64,000 nt of DNA, from NCBI RefSeq assembly GCF_914767665.1, contig NC_059507.1, positions 1,364,001 to 1,428,000 of the forward strand, written 5' to 3'. The notes under the pieces were generated by a model. The model saw only the letters and a program-made list of their open reading frames with translations, did not search any database and was not told the DNA's origin. The DNA comes from Harmonia axyridis (lineage: Eukaryota; Arthropoda; Insecta; Coleoptera; Coccinellidae). This document shows positions 46,842-58,343 of this stretch, in pieces. Numbering within the stretch: position 1 is the first letter of the stretch; every line of letters starts with the position of its first letter. The position numbers and the translations under genes are program-made.

Positions 46842-47684
46842 GGGTTGTTTTTTTCGAGGTATATAACTTTAAGTTGGCATTACTGTTCAAGATGGCGACC
46901 GATTTAACAGCTGTCAACTGATTTATTCTCAGTTTGGTTTGGCAATTCATCATGAATAGACTCACGCCTGAACAACGCTTGCAAATAGTGCAAAATGAGA
47001 TTGCCGTTGTTCCCGATTTTCATGAGCGAATTTTGTTTAGCGGTGAAGCGCACTTCTGGTTGAATGGCTACGTCAACAAACAAAACTGCCGCATTTGGAG
47101 TAAAGCTAATCCTCAAGTATATGTCGAAAAACCGTTATATCCAGGAAAACTGACTGTTTGGTGCGCTTTATGGGCTGGTGTAATCATTGGTCCGTATTTC
47201 TTCAAAAACGATGATGGCCAGAACGTTACAGTCAATGGTGATCGGTATAGAGCCATGATTACTAACTTTTTCATTCCTGAATTGAACAACCATCATGTCC
47301 AGGAACTGTGGTTCCAACAAGACGGCGCAACATGTCAGACAGCTCGTGCCACAGTCGATTTATTGAAAGACACGTTTGGTGACCGCCTAATTTCATGTTT
47401 TGGACCTGTGAATTGGCCTCCAAGGTCTTGTGATTTAACACCGCTAGACTACTTTCTGTGAGGCTATGTAAAGTCATTGGTCTATGCGGATAAGCCACAA
47501 ACCCTTGACCATTTGGAAGACAACATTCGCCGTGTTATTTCCGATATACGGCCACAAATGTTGGAAAAAGTCATCGAAAATTGGACGTCCAGATTGGACT
47601 ACATCCGAGCCAGCCGTGGCGGTCATATGCCAGAAATCATATTTAAAATGTAATGCCACAAGATTATCTTGCGGATAAATAAAA
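46842..47684 (+). mobile_element. DD41D mariner-like element, copy 12 (different deletion, in-frame)
   Basis: TA at 46840-46841. The 3' end is lost after GCGGATAAATAAAA (47684), where a MITE-A end fragment follows. Its centre differs from all others: after CAAATAGTGCAA the sequence continues NEIAVVPDFHERILF, residues of the region upstream of the first catalytic motif that are absent from every other copy. Confidence 0.93.
46952..47653 (+). pseudogene. DD41D transposase deletion derivative, HTH start fused in frame to catalytic half
   Basis: From the ATG (MNRLTPEQRLQIVQ) the frame is 233 codons with a single stop, a TGA at 47459 replacing the Trp of LDYFLWGYV. The deletion is in frame, so this is the only copy whose N-terminal start and catalytic half are continuous. 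The first catalytic Asp is changed to Gly (FSGEAHF). The second (QQDGATCQTA) and third (LTPLDYFL) Asp are kept. About 140 residues of the DNA-binding and linker region are missing by comparison with the family's usual length. Confidence 0.9.
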
Positions 47685-47685
47685 A

Positions 47686-47708
47686 TATATATGTTTATTA
47701 CTCGATGG
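47686..47708 (+). repeat. MITE-A end fragment
   Basis: ATATATGTTTATTACTC matches the outer right end of MITE-A (compare 12345-12362). It directly follows the truncated DD41D copy 12. Confidence 0.45.
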
Positions 47709-48214
47709 TATGTTCCTATGCCTATGAATTTTACGAAAATGGTAATTCTGCAACAACAGCGCGAATGCATTTCCCCAATATCCGAGGTTTTCACTTTCAA
47801 AGTTTTCCCCTTTAATTGAGAGTTATCATGTTCACGTCCGGACGTATAAAGAATCGATCTCGATCACATATCGAGAAAAACACGCCCAAGTAGGCTGCGT
47901 CCGCCGACAAGGCGGCGACATCCAATCGATCTGAGACGGAGATTGATAATAATAAAGTTACTTCATCTGGAACGAATGTTATGAAATAGCAAACTCTGCC
48001 TCGCCGATGAGGAGAGTGAAAGCTAGCGCGAAGACATAACAGTTTCTCGTATACGTGCGAAATTAGTCTTGACCTACCTTAAAAGACCTACTAGAAAGAG
48101 TTGTCGACGTTCTGCAACATCAGTTGATGAGCTGTTCGGTACTTAACTGAGTGGTAAAAGCAGGCTAATTTTTTGGTTGAAGCTGACTTTGCCAAGTCGT
48201 GTCTGTTTTTGGAT
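47709..48214. other. non-coding stretch
   Basis: No gene recognised. TGCGTCCGCCGACAAGGCGG at 47897 contains a small GC-rich hairpin. Confidence 0.4.
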
Positions 48215-48850
48215 GTTTAAATAACAAAGTTTGGATGACCACTTTTCGCATCGAATTTTCTTCAACAACGAAGCACAATTTTTTACTAGGTGGCTTTATA
48301 AAGAAGCAAAATTTTCGCATATGGGGCAGTGAAAATCCTGATGTAACAGCTGAAAGACCATAATATCCACAAAATGTCCCTGTTTATGATATGCTATTTG
48401 ATCTGTTGGAATACTTTCTCAAAAATGACGATGGTGTCACTCAAACCGTCAGTTCTCATCGCTATAGCTGAATGATTCCTTTTTTTTTGGCTTGAAGACA
48501 AAGATATGGATATGGTTTCAGCAAGATGGTGCAACGGGCCACACAAACTGACCTGTTTTGGCTTTATCGCAAGAAAAATTACCTGCACGCCTAATTTCTC
48601 TTTTCGGCAATGTGAATTGGCCACCCAGATCTTGTGATTTATCGCGTTTGAATTTTTTTTGTGTGGTTATGCGGTGGATCGTGTTTATGACGTAATCCTT
48701 AACCATTTGACTGAAAACCAATATCCGTTAAGTTATTGGTGAGGTATTTCCCGAAATGTGCGGGCGAGTCATCGAAAATGACCTCCTCACAAGGATCGAG
48801 TGCTGTGAAAGATCACGTGGAGGACATTTGAATTATGTTGTATTACTACA
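48215..48850 (+). pseudogene. old, diverged DD41D-type transposase remnant
   Basis: Across several frames the sequence follows the catalytic half of the family: KIWGSENPDV-like, YFLKNDDGVTQTV, HRYS.MI, WFQQDGATGHT (about 48520), LISLFGNVNWPPRSCDLSRL (about 48590-48650), FFLCGY and finally SRGGHL (about 48815). Spacing of the QQD and the third motif agrees with DD41D, but the third Asp is Asn (RLNFFL). Many stops and frameshifts make it far older than the other copies, and it is a different subfamily. Confidence 0.75.
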
Positions 48851-48960
48851 CATAGGTAATGGCCAGGTCCAAGCATTATATTGAAAAAATTGATCGATAT
48901 TTTAAAGGAAGGTGCGTTTTATTTACGTATACTTTCGGAGCCACTAAATGGATAAATATA

Positions 48961-49887
48961 AAAGGTGTTTTTTTTTAGAGCTATAGAACTTTAAATTGCA
49001 ATAAAACAACGATGGATTATTCGATTGACATGAATTTTATTTATCCGCAAGATAATCTTGTGGCATTACATTTTAAATATGATTTCTGGCATATGACCGC
49101 CACGGCTGGCTCGGATGTAGTCCAATCTGGACGTCCAATTTTCGATGACTTTTTCCAACATTTGTGGCCGTATATCGGCAATAACACGCCGAATATTGTC
49201 TTCCAAATGGTCAAGGGTTTGTGGATTATCCGCATAGACCAATGACTTTACATAGCCCCACAGACAGTAGTCTAGCCGTGTTAAATCACAAGATCTTGGA
49301 GGCCAATTCACAGGTCCAAAACGTGAAATTAGGCGGTCACCAAACGTGTCTTTCAATAAATCGATTGTGACATGAGCTGTGTGATATGTTGCGCCGTCTT
49401 GTTGGAACCACAGATCCTGGACATCATGGTTGTTCAATTCAGGAATGAAAAAGTTAGTAATCATGGCTCTATACCGATCACCATTGACTGTAACGTTCTG
49501 GCCATCATCGTTTTTGAAGAAGTACGGACCAATGATTCCACCAGCCCATAAAGCGCACCAAACAGTCAGTTTTTCTGGATGTAACGGTGTTTCGACATAC
49601 ATTCGAGGATTAGCTTCACTCCAAATGCGGCAGTTTTGTTTGTTGACGTAGTCATTCAACCAGAAGTGCGCTTCATCGTTAATGGACGTAGTGCGCGATA
49701 CGTATTCCGCACAGAACCATTTTTGAAATAAAATTGCACTATTTGCAAGCGTTGTTCAGGCGTGAGTCTATTAATGATGAATTGCCAAACCAAACTGAGA
49801 ATAAATCACTTGACAGCTGTTAAATCGGTCGCCATCTTGAACAGAAATGCCAACTTAAAGTTATATACCTCGAAAAAAAACCCCCGT
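48961..49887 (-). mobile_element. DD41D mariner-like element, copy 13 (short-junction form)
   Basis: TA at 48959-48960 and 49888-49889; 5' end CCCCCGT variant of ACGGGTG. The junction is the common one minus 11 bp (CGTTAATGGACG on the plus strand near 49680), as in copy 4. The frame 49066-49659 (197 codons) runs NDYVNKQN to the FKM end with second and third motifs present (QQDGATYH; LTRLDYCLWGY). Confidence 0.94.
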
Positions 49888-50369
49888 TATAAGTCAATTT
49901 GGATTTTTCCCATTGATTAACTTTATTTCTGTGCCGTTTCGTTCGAGATATCGTGTTTACGGTCGAGCGGACGGACAGAATCGAATTTAAAGACGGTAAA
50001 AAATTGAAAAATCGACGCAAATTTGAACCAACCTGTTCGAAGACGAGCGCTCAAAAACTCGAACGCATCATTCGTTCGCCTGTAAGTTGCAGTACGTTCC
50101 AGACGTTTGAATTGAAAGGCAGGCGTTTCCTCCTCCATTCTATGCAGGGGGGGCGTTATTCAAACCATCCGGGGCACAATAAATTGTTTGTGTGCAGACG
50201 AAGCAACAAGTTCAAAAACCGGGAGGTCTGTCTGACTCGTTAGTCGCGACCTGGCTCGGTTTATTGTTGTTGTGACTGGAACTCGAATGCATTCTGTCAA
50301 TTGTAGTCTCGGACCTTCGATATACAGGATGTTCAACCATTCGTAGCCGTCAAGGTGACCGAGATAATC
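49888..50369. other. non-coding stretch
   Basis: A 96-codon frame at 49953-50243 and its antisense partner have no recognisable content. Composition is richer in CpG than neighbours. Confidence 0.35.
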
Positions 50370-50655
50370 TGTAGATCGTTTTATCTCCTGAAATATTCTT
50401 CACAGACCCCTCAAATAAAAACTTTTTTATTCACCAAGCTCTGATCTAAAATATGCAATATCTTACGCCCAATTATATATTAATATCTTAGCCTCAATTA
50501 TTATCTATTTTTCGTTTTTTTTTAATATTTCAGTTTATATCCCCTTATAATTTCTAAAATGATGGACTTGTCGCCTAACTGTAGGCATTTTCGCGATCTA
50601 CGTTATCTAATCAATGTATAGAATTCTATCAATTAATTCTTCTTGAATTTCTCCC
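50370..50655 (-). repeat. repeat I, inverted partner of 53485
   Basis: The reverse complement of this segment matches 53485-53770 (AGAATTCTATACATTGATTA, CGTAGATCGCGAAAATGCC, TAAGTCCATCATTTTA). Homology stops at 50655, where a DD41D 5' end begins. Confidence 0.7.
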
Positions 50656-50749
50656 ACTGAGAATAAATCACTTGACAGCTGTTAAATCGGTCGCCATCTT
50701 GAACAGTAATGCCAACTTAAAGTTATATACCTCGAAAAAAAACACCCGT
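50656..50749 (-). mobile_element. DD41D mariner-like element, copy 14 (5' terminal fragment)
   Basis: Only the outer 94 bp of the 5' end remain (ACTGAGAATAAATCACTTGA to AACACCCGT), followed by TA at 50750-50751. It is joined directly to repeat I. Confidence 0.9.
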
Positions 50750-50759
50750 TAGTTCAGTC

Positions 50760-50983
50760 TAGGAATTCACGGCTTTACTTGATATTCAAGCTACTTGATA
50801 TGAGCTTAACTTGAAATCAACTCAAGTCTAATTCAAGTAATAGTTTTTCAATGTCAAGTCAAGTACTTGATGAATTAATACTTGACTTGACATTAAAAAC
50901 TACTATTTGACTTGAAATTGAGTTGATTTCAAGTCAAGCTCAAGACAATATGCTTGAATGCTAAGCCAAGCCGTGAATCCCTA
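50760..50983. repeat. hAT-like foldback MITE rich in TCAAG
   Basis: Ends are TAGGAATTCACGGCTT and its inverse (AAGCCGTGAATCCCTA). The whole element folds on itself around 50870; arms carry TTGAAATCAACTCAAG and AATGTCAAGTCAAGTA and their complements. No transposase. I saw no clear 8-bp target duplication. An isolated end of the same type (AAGCCATGAATCCCTA) lies at 53878. Confidence 0.7.
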
Positions 50984-51687
50984 CTCCCAAAAGCTTCCGA
51001 CTTGATGTCAGCGCCTTTTTCTTCTTTTTTAAGGAATGATATGTTGATTGTTTTCGAGACTAAATGGAGATATTTTTCAACACCTAATGGTTTCAAAATT
51101 GATGACATTTCGAGTAATAATTTCAAGATTCCAGCGACAAAAAAACGTTTCGAGATAAAGCACGACTTTCGCCCTATTATTATGACGTAAAAATCCAAAA
51201 GAGACCGAGATTTCCACAGTTCATCCGATAATACCCAACGAGGAGAGCGTTCATTCTGATAAATGACTTTTTAATTGTCGTCGAGACCGTTCTTTTCGAG
51301 TTAACGACCCGATAGGGCTCCTATCGAGCAATCCCCGAAAAACGACGGAAAATAACCTTTAACACTACGAAACTGGGAAAAAAAACGTGATAAAAACTTC
51401 GGCGCGAGTTTTTTCCCTTTGGAAATTAATGAAAAGTGAAAAAGAAGGACGCCCAGACGGGCGTCGGCACGATGGAGTGGCGTCATTATCGAACACGTCG
51501 GAAAATTTCTTCATCAACCTTTATAATGAAAAAATTGAAGAAAGTGCTGACGTGTAGTCTGGAGCTTTAGAGCGTCCGTTCGTTCGTTCAACAATTGGAT
51601 CCTTGAGAACCACGTAACTGCAAATACAGGGTGATTATTTAATGTCAACCATGTTATTATGTTTTTTCTACCCGGGGTATTAAGTTG
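50984..51687. other. non-coding stretch
   Basis: Short frames on both strands at 50929-51486 are not recognisable. ATACAGGGTGATTATT at 51625 looks like an element end without a partner. Confidence 0.35.
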
Positions 51688-52136
51688 AATATTTCCCTCC
51701 TGTCAAGAATTCTATGTATCTGGAGAACAATTATCGAAAATTACAGCGATAATTGCATTGTAGGAAGCGAAACTGCACTGCGATAATTGTTCTGTTCATA
51801 GATGCATAGTTTCTATGCATCTTATACAGTTCAAATCTATGGCAATTCCATTCTACATCAGTTTGACAAGTAATGTAACAGTTCATTCGGGAAATATTCC
51901 TCCGAATTACACTCGTGCATCAAAATGACCGGATAATTTCGCATTCCAGCGTGTTTTCTTTGAAAAACTGCATTCGGTCATTTTCATTTTTGGAGAAAAA
52001 GCCCTCCACCTTCGGTGTCGGGCTCTTTCTCCAAAAATGAAAATGAACTCATGCAGTTTTTATGACAACACGCTGTCATGCAAAATTATCGGTAATTTTG
52101 ATGCACTTGTGCAATTACCTACGAATAGCATTGCTA
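51688..52136 (+). repeat. repeat E, copy 1, with a long hairpin
   Basis: It matches 62403-62815 in the same orientation. The first part carries GATAATTGCA motifs; the second part (51908-52132) is a hairpin with arms of about 90-110 bp (GTGCATCAAAATGACCGG, CAGCGTGTTTTC, TTTTTGGAGAAAAAGCCC) around CTTCGG at 52011. Confidence 0.75.
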
Positions 52137-52277
52137 GACTTCGCCCATGAGTAGAATGCATCTATCCAATAAATAAATACAAAAACAGTGGGGGTTACTT
52201 GAGCAAACTAACTAACTAACTACTTTATCGAGTTATCGAGGAAGAAATTTGAATGAAGAAAAACCTCAATTAATCAC

Positions 52278-52530
52278 TGTGTGGAGTAGTCTGTGACTTT
52301 CGAAAAACAAAAAAAGATACTAAAATTCGACGTTTCCATAACTAAATTTGACATTTCAAGAATTGTAATCAAATTATTCGTAATTGAAAATTGTATTGGT
52401 TCATGGATTTCTCAACAATTCCAACGAAAAATCAATTAGAATTCATGAAATGTCAAATTTGGTTATGGAAACATCGAATTTTAGTTTCTTTCTGTGTTTT
52501 TCGAAAATCACAGACAACTCCACATAATTT
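52278..52530. repeat. foldback repeat G
   Basis: Arms of about 95 bp (52278-52372 and 52440-52530) are inverted copies: TGTGGAGTAGTCTGTGA, CTAAAATTCGACGTTTCCAT and AAATTTGACATTTCA against their complements. The 67-bp spacer is AT-rich. No second copy was seen in the window. Confidence 0.75.
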
Positions 52531-53484
52531 TCTCAGTTCGGGACTACGCTACTGATCATCAATTGCAAATGAACATTGGTCATTGTTCTAGACTTAAACC
52601 TTGAAATTTTCAGAAAAATCTATGAGGGCGTTCAAGAGTTACACCTGTATACACACAATTTTTCGACTTTGGGAATTCTGATGCACCTTCTAAAATCTAA
52701 ATGAATTATCTGTTTCAACAGCCATCTCTACATTCTGTTAATGCAGTATTTATCTCGTAACAATGAGTACTCCAACAACTTTTGAGCGCATTACAATCGA
52801 AGCGTGCCCCAAATTAAGAAAAGTCAAACTTCCCATTGTCAATATCTCGAACGACAAATTCCAAACATAACGAACATCGTTATCTTTAACCATTGGACCT
52901 TTGAAGGTCACTGACCATGCACTCCCCGAGACGAACAATACCACTGCAAGTTTCGAATATTTCCATCGATCCGTCATCATTTCCACAGAACCAGTTTCAT
53001 GTGCATCGTCATCCTTCTAAGTAATGGCGCGTTTATACGTGCTTGATTTATGCCTCGTTCACGGAATGAACTCGAATTTTTAAGGATCTCGAAGATCGTG
53101 AAACGAAGTCTGCATCTCTCATCCCAGGAACGAATTCCCGGAAATGTGCAACTGTCGATTTAATCCGATTGCTCACCCGTAAACTGAGGCTACGTGGTTT
53201 GCTCTACGATAAAATTGTAAAAAGTCCGCCGATTGGAAATTCCGAATTATAAGATTTTTATTTCCGTTATTGGTATCCGATTTCAACATTTCCTCTCCTG
53301 AAATGCATTTAGTACCTTTCTAGACAAAATTGGATTAGTTTCTGTCTGTATGTGTGTGTCCGCATGTCCTTGTAACAGCTGCAATTCTTATCCGATTTCG
53401 ATGTAAATTGTTCTGCGTATCCTGTTTGGATCGTACTGTATATATTTCAGCTCTCCCATATAAATCAGTGATCATTTGCGGGAG
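52531..53484. other. non-coding stretch
   Basis: No gene recognised. GTCTGTATGTGTGTGTCC at 53343 recurs in similar form at 54398. Confidence 0.4.
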
Positions 53485-53770
53485 AAATTCGGGAAGAATT
53501 AATTGATAGAATTCTATACATTGATTAGATAACGTAGATCGCGAAAATGCCTACAGTTGGGCGATAAGTCCATCATTTTAGGAATTATAAGGCGCTATAA
53601 ACTGAAATTTTCAAAAAAAAAAAAACGAAGAATAGATAATAATTGACGTTGTCTCTTGGGCGTGAGATATTTCATATTTTAGATCAGAGCTCGGTGAATA
53701 AAAAAAGTTTTATTTGAGGGGCCTGTGACGAATAATTCAGGAGATATAACGATTTTTGGAGGCAAAATCA
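53485..53770 (+). repeat. repeat I, inverted partner of 50370
   Basis: See 50370. Contains an A-run of about 13 at 53613 and the segment TATTTGAGGGGCCTGTGAC also seen at 6690. Confidence 0.7.
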
Positions 53771-54441
53771 ATTTTTTCCCAAATTTTCGAGTTCAAATTT
53801 CGGTAAGCGGTGCCATAATTCAGGATCTCTCATTATCCGAATTTCGATCTAATCTGAAAAATTTTTTGTATCAGGTCAAGCCATGAATCCCTACGACCAG
53901 ACCAAATTGCAAACCATACATCCAAATGCAATCAATCCAAACTGCAGTTTTTGAAGTTACTGAAAAACTAAATTTATAAAAGCTCAACTTGTCGGATTAA
54001 GGAACTTATGCGAGACATTCGAGATAAGAAATCAATAAAGTATCGAATAGAATAATTCTCGATTCGAGTAGCAGGTATTTATATCATGAGCTAGAAGATT
54101 ATTAACATTCACGCCCACACATCTTGGTCTGACGATAACGATCACACCAAGGATTGAATTCCAATGAGTATTATTCCTTGTTTCGTTATAAGTGTCGTAT
54201 TTCCGGTTATATCACCTTTATTCAACAGTATATTCAACCGGCATTACATCATTTCATATATTTTTAGAAAAGAATGGAAAATATTGATTTTACTGAATTT
54301 CCAACCGGATTATTTGAGGAAAATCGTTATTGATCTGCGATTTGATCGTTTTAACTGGCAAAAATCATTTCCACAACTTTGGTTTCGTATCTGACAGTCT
54401 GTATGTGTGTCCAAATATTTTTGTAACAGCCTTAACTTCTA
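53771..54441. other. non-coding stretch with an isolated hAT-type end
   Basis: AAGCCATGAATCCCTA at 53878 resembles the outer end of the 50760 element. No gene recognised. Confidence 0.4.
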
Positions 54442-55366
54442 ACGGGTAATTTTTTCGAGGTATATAACTTTAAGTTAGTATTACTGTTCAAGATGGCGAC
54501 CGATTTAACAGCTGCCAAGTGATTTATTCTCAGTTTGGTTTGGCAATTCATCATGAATAGACTGACGCCTGAACAACGCTTGCAAATAGTGCAATTTTAT
54601 TTCGAAAATAATGGTTCTGTGCGGAATACGTATCGCGCACTACGTCCATTTTATTTTGTTTAGCGATGAAGCGCACTTCTGGTTGAATGGCTACGTCAAC
54701 AAACAAAACTGGCGCATTTGGAGTGAAGCTAATCCTCAAGTGTATGTCGAAACACCGTCACATCCAGAAAAACTGACTGTTTGGTGCGCTTTATGGACTG
54801 GTGGAATCATTGGTCCTTACTTCTTCAAAAACGATGATGGCCAGAACGTTACAGTGATCGGTATAGAGCCATGATTACTAACTTTTTCAAACCTGATTTG
54901 AACAACCATGATGTCCAGCAGCTGTGGTTCCAACAAGACGGCGCAACATGTCACACAGCTCGTGCCACAATCGATTTATTGAAAGACACGTTTGGTGACC
55001 GCCTAATTTCACGTTTTGGACCTGTGAATTGGCCTCCAAGATCTTGTAATTTGACACCGCTAGACTACTTTCTGTGGGGCTATGTAAAGTCATTGGTCTA
55101 TGCGGATAAGCCACAAACCCTTGACCATTTGGAAGACAACATTCGCCGTGTTATTGCCGATATACGGCCACAAATGTTGGAAAAAGTCATCGAAAATTCG
55201 ACGTCCAGATTGGACTACATCCGAGCCAGCCGTGGCGGTCATATGCCAGAAATCAGATTTGAGATGTAATACCACATCTTGCGGATAAATAAAATTCATG
55301 TCAATCGAAAATCCATCGTTGTTTTATTACAATTTGAAGTTCTATAGCTCTAAAAAAAACATCTTC
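54442..55366 (+). mobile_element. DD41D mariner-like element, copy 15
   Basis: TA at 54440-54441; 5' end ACGGGTAATTTTTTCGAGG. Start codon and 33 N-terminal codons are intact from 54554, then the common junction and TAG. The catalytic half is in two frames (54611-54874 and 54871-55269) because of a loss of several bases at about 54855 (NVT-V). Second and third Asp motifs are present. The 3' end is decayed (AACATCTTCTA). Confidence 0.93.
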
Positions 55367-55969
55367 TACAATTCTTATCTATTTCAATGAGATTTGGTAG
55401 GAGTATCATGTTTTGAGTTATAGATGTTTCAGCTTTTCCATAACGAATGGCATAGAAAACTCCTTTCTCTTCATTCTCTATTGCCTACCCTTTCTTCTAC
55501 GGTGATACCCAATTCCTGAAAAAAAAACTCACGATCACTGCAGAAATAATGGCTTCAACTTGAACACCGGCTAAGATTATATAATATAATAGGCACTAAA
55601 TTATACAATAGTCGATCAATAGGCATTAAAAACCATATTATTCAACTCTCTAATGGTTCATCGTAGACGGATATAAATCAAGGAAAATATCCCAACGGAC
55701 ATTGAGCTCACCAAACCTAAAATTACCTAGGTCAAGGTGGCGTCCAAACGCTTTGCGTCAAAAAACCAGTATTGAGGCATGTTAGCTCAGCGTGTTGAGG
55801 AGGTGGCATAAATTATTAAAATGTTGGAATCATTAATTCATTGACAGTGGGTATTAAAAAAATGAGAAAGCAAGCCGTTCGTTTCATCGCAGCATTGTGA
55901 AATGAATTTGTTTTACTCTCTTGTGTATGCATTTCTGTTTTTATTTTTAGGGTTTTTCAATAGGAATGA
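55367..55969. other. non-coding stretch
   Basis: No gene or shared repeat recognised. Confidence 0.4.
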
Positions 55970-57208
55970 TTCAATTTGAAATGGTTATACTGGCAACACT
56001 GTGTATTATTTTTTGACATATCTTATGTCATTTTATCATGGAAAGATACACGCTTCAACAGCGTTGAGTCACTATTCATCCTATTTTAGACAAATTGTAA
56101 ATTTTTTTAGAGCTATAGAACTTTAAATTGCAATAAAACAACGATGGATTATTAGATTGACATGCGTTTTATTTATCCGCAAGATAATCTTGTGGGATTA
56201 CATTTTAAATATGATTTCTGGCATATAACCGCCTCGGCTGGCTCGGATGTAGTCCAATCTGGACGTCCAATTTTCGATGACTTTTTCCAACATTTGTGGC
56301 CGTATATCGGCAATAACACGGCGAATGTTGTCTTCCAAATGGTCAAGGGTTTGTGGCTTATCCGCATAGACCAATGACTTTACATAGCCCCACAGAAAGT
56401 AGTCTAGCGATGTTAAATCACAAGATCTTGGAGGCCAATTCACAGGTCGAAAACGTGAATATAGGCGGTCACCAAACGTGTCTTTCAATAAATCGATTGT
56501 GGCACGAGCTGTGTGACATGTTGCGCCGTCTTGTTGGAACCACAGCTCCTGGACATCATGATTGTTCAATTCAGGAATGAAAAAGTTAGTAATCATGGCT
56601 CTATACCGATCACCATTGACTAACTTTCTGACCATCATCGTTTTTGAAGAAGTACGGACCAATGATTCCACCAGCCCAAAAAGCGTACCAAACAATCAGT
56701 TTTTCTGGATGTAACGGTGTTTCGACATACACTTGAGGATTAGCTTCACTCCAAATGCGGCAGTTTTGTTTGTTGACGTAGCCATTCAACCAGAAGTACG
56801 CTTCATCGCTAAACAAAATAAAATGGCCGTAGTGCGCGTTACGTATTCCGCACAGAACCTTTATTTTCGAAATAAAATTGCACTATTTGCAAGCATTGTT
56901 CAGGCGTGAGTCTATTCATGATGAATTGCCAAACCCAACTGAGAATAAATCACTTGACAGCTGTTAAATCGGTCACCATCTTGAATAGTGATGCCAACTT
57001 AAAGTTATATACCTTGAAAAAAACACCCGTTTTAATTTAAAGAAATTTGTCTACAAAACCGATTAACTAAATAATGTCGTCCATAAATTCTTCTTGAATT
57101 TCTCTCAGTATTCACAAATGACCACTGATTTGGAAACATAGCCTACTGAACACAAATGACATGAGAAATGTCAAAGAATAATGTACACTGTTGCCATTAT
57201 ATCCATTC
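55970..57208. mobile_element. second mariner-like family element interrupted by DD41D copy 16
   Basis: The left part (55970-56099) has the end TTCAATTTGAAATGGTTATA, ATCATGGAAAGATACACGCT (MERYTL start) and GACAAATTGTA. The right part (57031-57208) contains AAATTTGTCTACAAAA and ends CACTGTTGCCATTATATCCA, the inverse of the left end. Together without the insert they make a short palindrome-like derivative of about 310 bp similar to 1724-2165. Confidence 0.6.
56100..57030 (-). mobile_element. DD41D mariner-like element, copy 16
   Basis: TA at 56098-56099. The 3' end has lost its GGGTG (AATTTTTTTAGAG); the 5' end is ACGGGTG type. Frames: 56610-56816 (first motif, FSDEAYF) and 56198-56695 (QQDGATCH to FKM). 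A loss of several bases at 56620 separates them. The common junction is intact. Confidence 0.93.
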
Positions 57209-58343
57209 CTGGTGATTCTCGAATAGGTCAGGCAGTTACAGAATTAATCGGATAGATCGATGAAGATTTCAGAATTCTGCAGAAACTATAAGCTGAGATC
57301 AATGTTACATAACGTCCTTTTATTATAAATATTCTTGGTTATAACCGGAATGTTCCACATGATTTCCATAAACGTATTTTAAAGTTTCAAAACATCATAT
57401 TTGCATAAAGCAATATCCAAAGACTAGCGTTTGTATTCCGTATATTTTTCGATTATTGTTTTACATAACATATTTCAGTTTTTCTTCTTCGTTTATTTCT
57501 CACCTAGAGTGGTATTGACCTAGTGGTCTTAGGACACAGCTAGTTTTATAGGAAGTTCAGCCCTTTGCTTAATCAGAACCTTTCAGAGCTTGTTAACTTT
57601 TTACTTCACACTAAAATTAGACGAGATATAAAGAGATTCTTTTCTTGTTGTTGTTAATCGAGTTGCAAAATGTGAAATCACCAAATCCGAATAGCATATC
57701 CACCTTGAAATTGTGTTAATTCATTCTCAATCTGGAACAATATCGAGATTGTTCCACTTTCAGTAAGATAATAAGCTGAATGTATAAATATCATTTCAAT
57801 GTTATTACCCCAGTTTATTCCCAGTATTCCCCTATATAATCCATTCGATCCTCAAGGAAGAAAGCGATAATAAAGTCGATGAAAACAATTTCAATCCCAG
57901 CGTTCGCGTTCGAATCGTTTCTGATTGGTCGAATCAACTGTGAATTCGTAATAGCAGTCGAGTATATAAACTTCTGCTCTTCGCTCAATAAAATCGAGTT
58001 GATTGAACTCATGATTTCAATAGGAAGTCGCGTATTCTCCAGATTATTCCAGTTCTAATCGAAATTGGAGGAGTCAATGCCATATTTTGATGATATCGTT
58101 TCAAATGGATCATTTTTTTATGGGAGCAGATGATCATCTCGGAATTTATCCACTGATGAAGAAGTTAACAATGTAAAAATTTCATCTTAAGGGCACGATT
58201 GACTTGTTTATTGGAAATATTGGGCTTTTTTCATTATATGATTGTTTTTTTTATGGTTCTGGTGATACGATAAACAATTAGCTTCGAATGAAGCTTGACA
58301 TTGTTATTTTTCATCGACACAAAGAGTTGTTGTCACTGAAGTA
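57209..58343. other. non-coding stretch
   Basis: No gene recognised. TATATAAAC at 57963 near GCTCTTCGCTCAATAAA might be promoter-like but no coding exon follows. Confidence 0.35.

Noticed and set aside
46952..47653. An active autonomous DD41D copy
   Set aside because: It has an in-frame stop, a lost first catalytic Asp and a large deletion; none of the 17 copies is complete.
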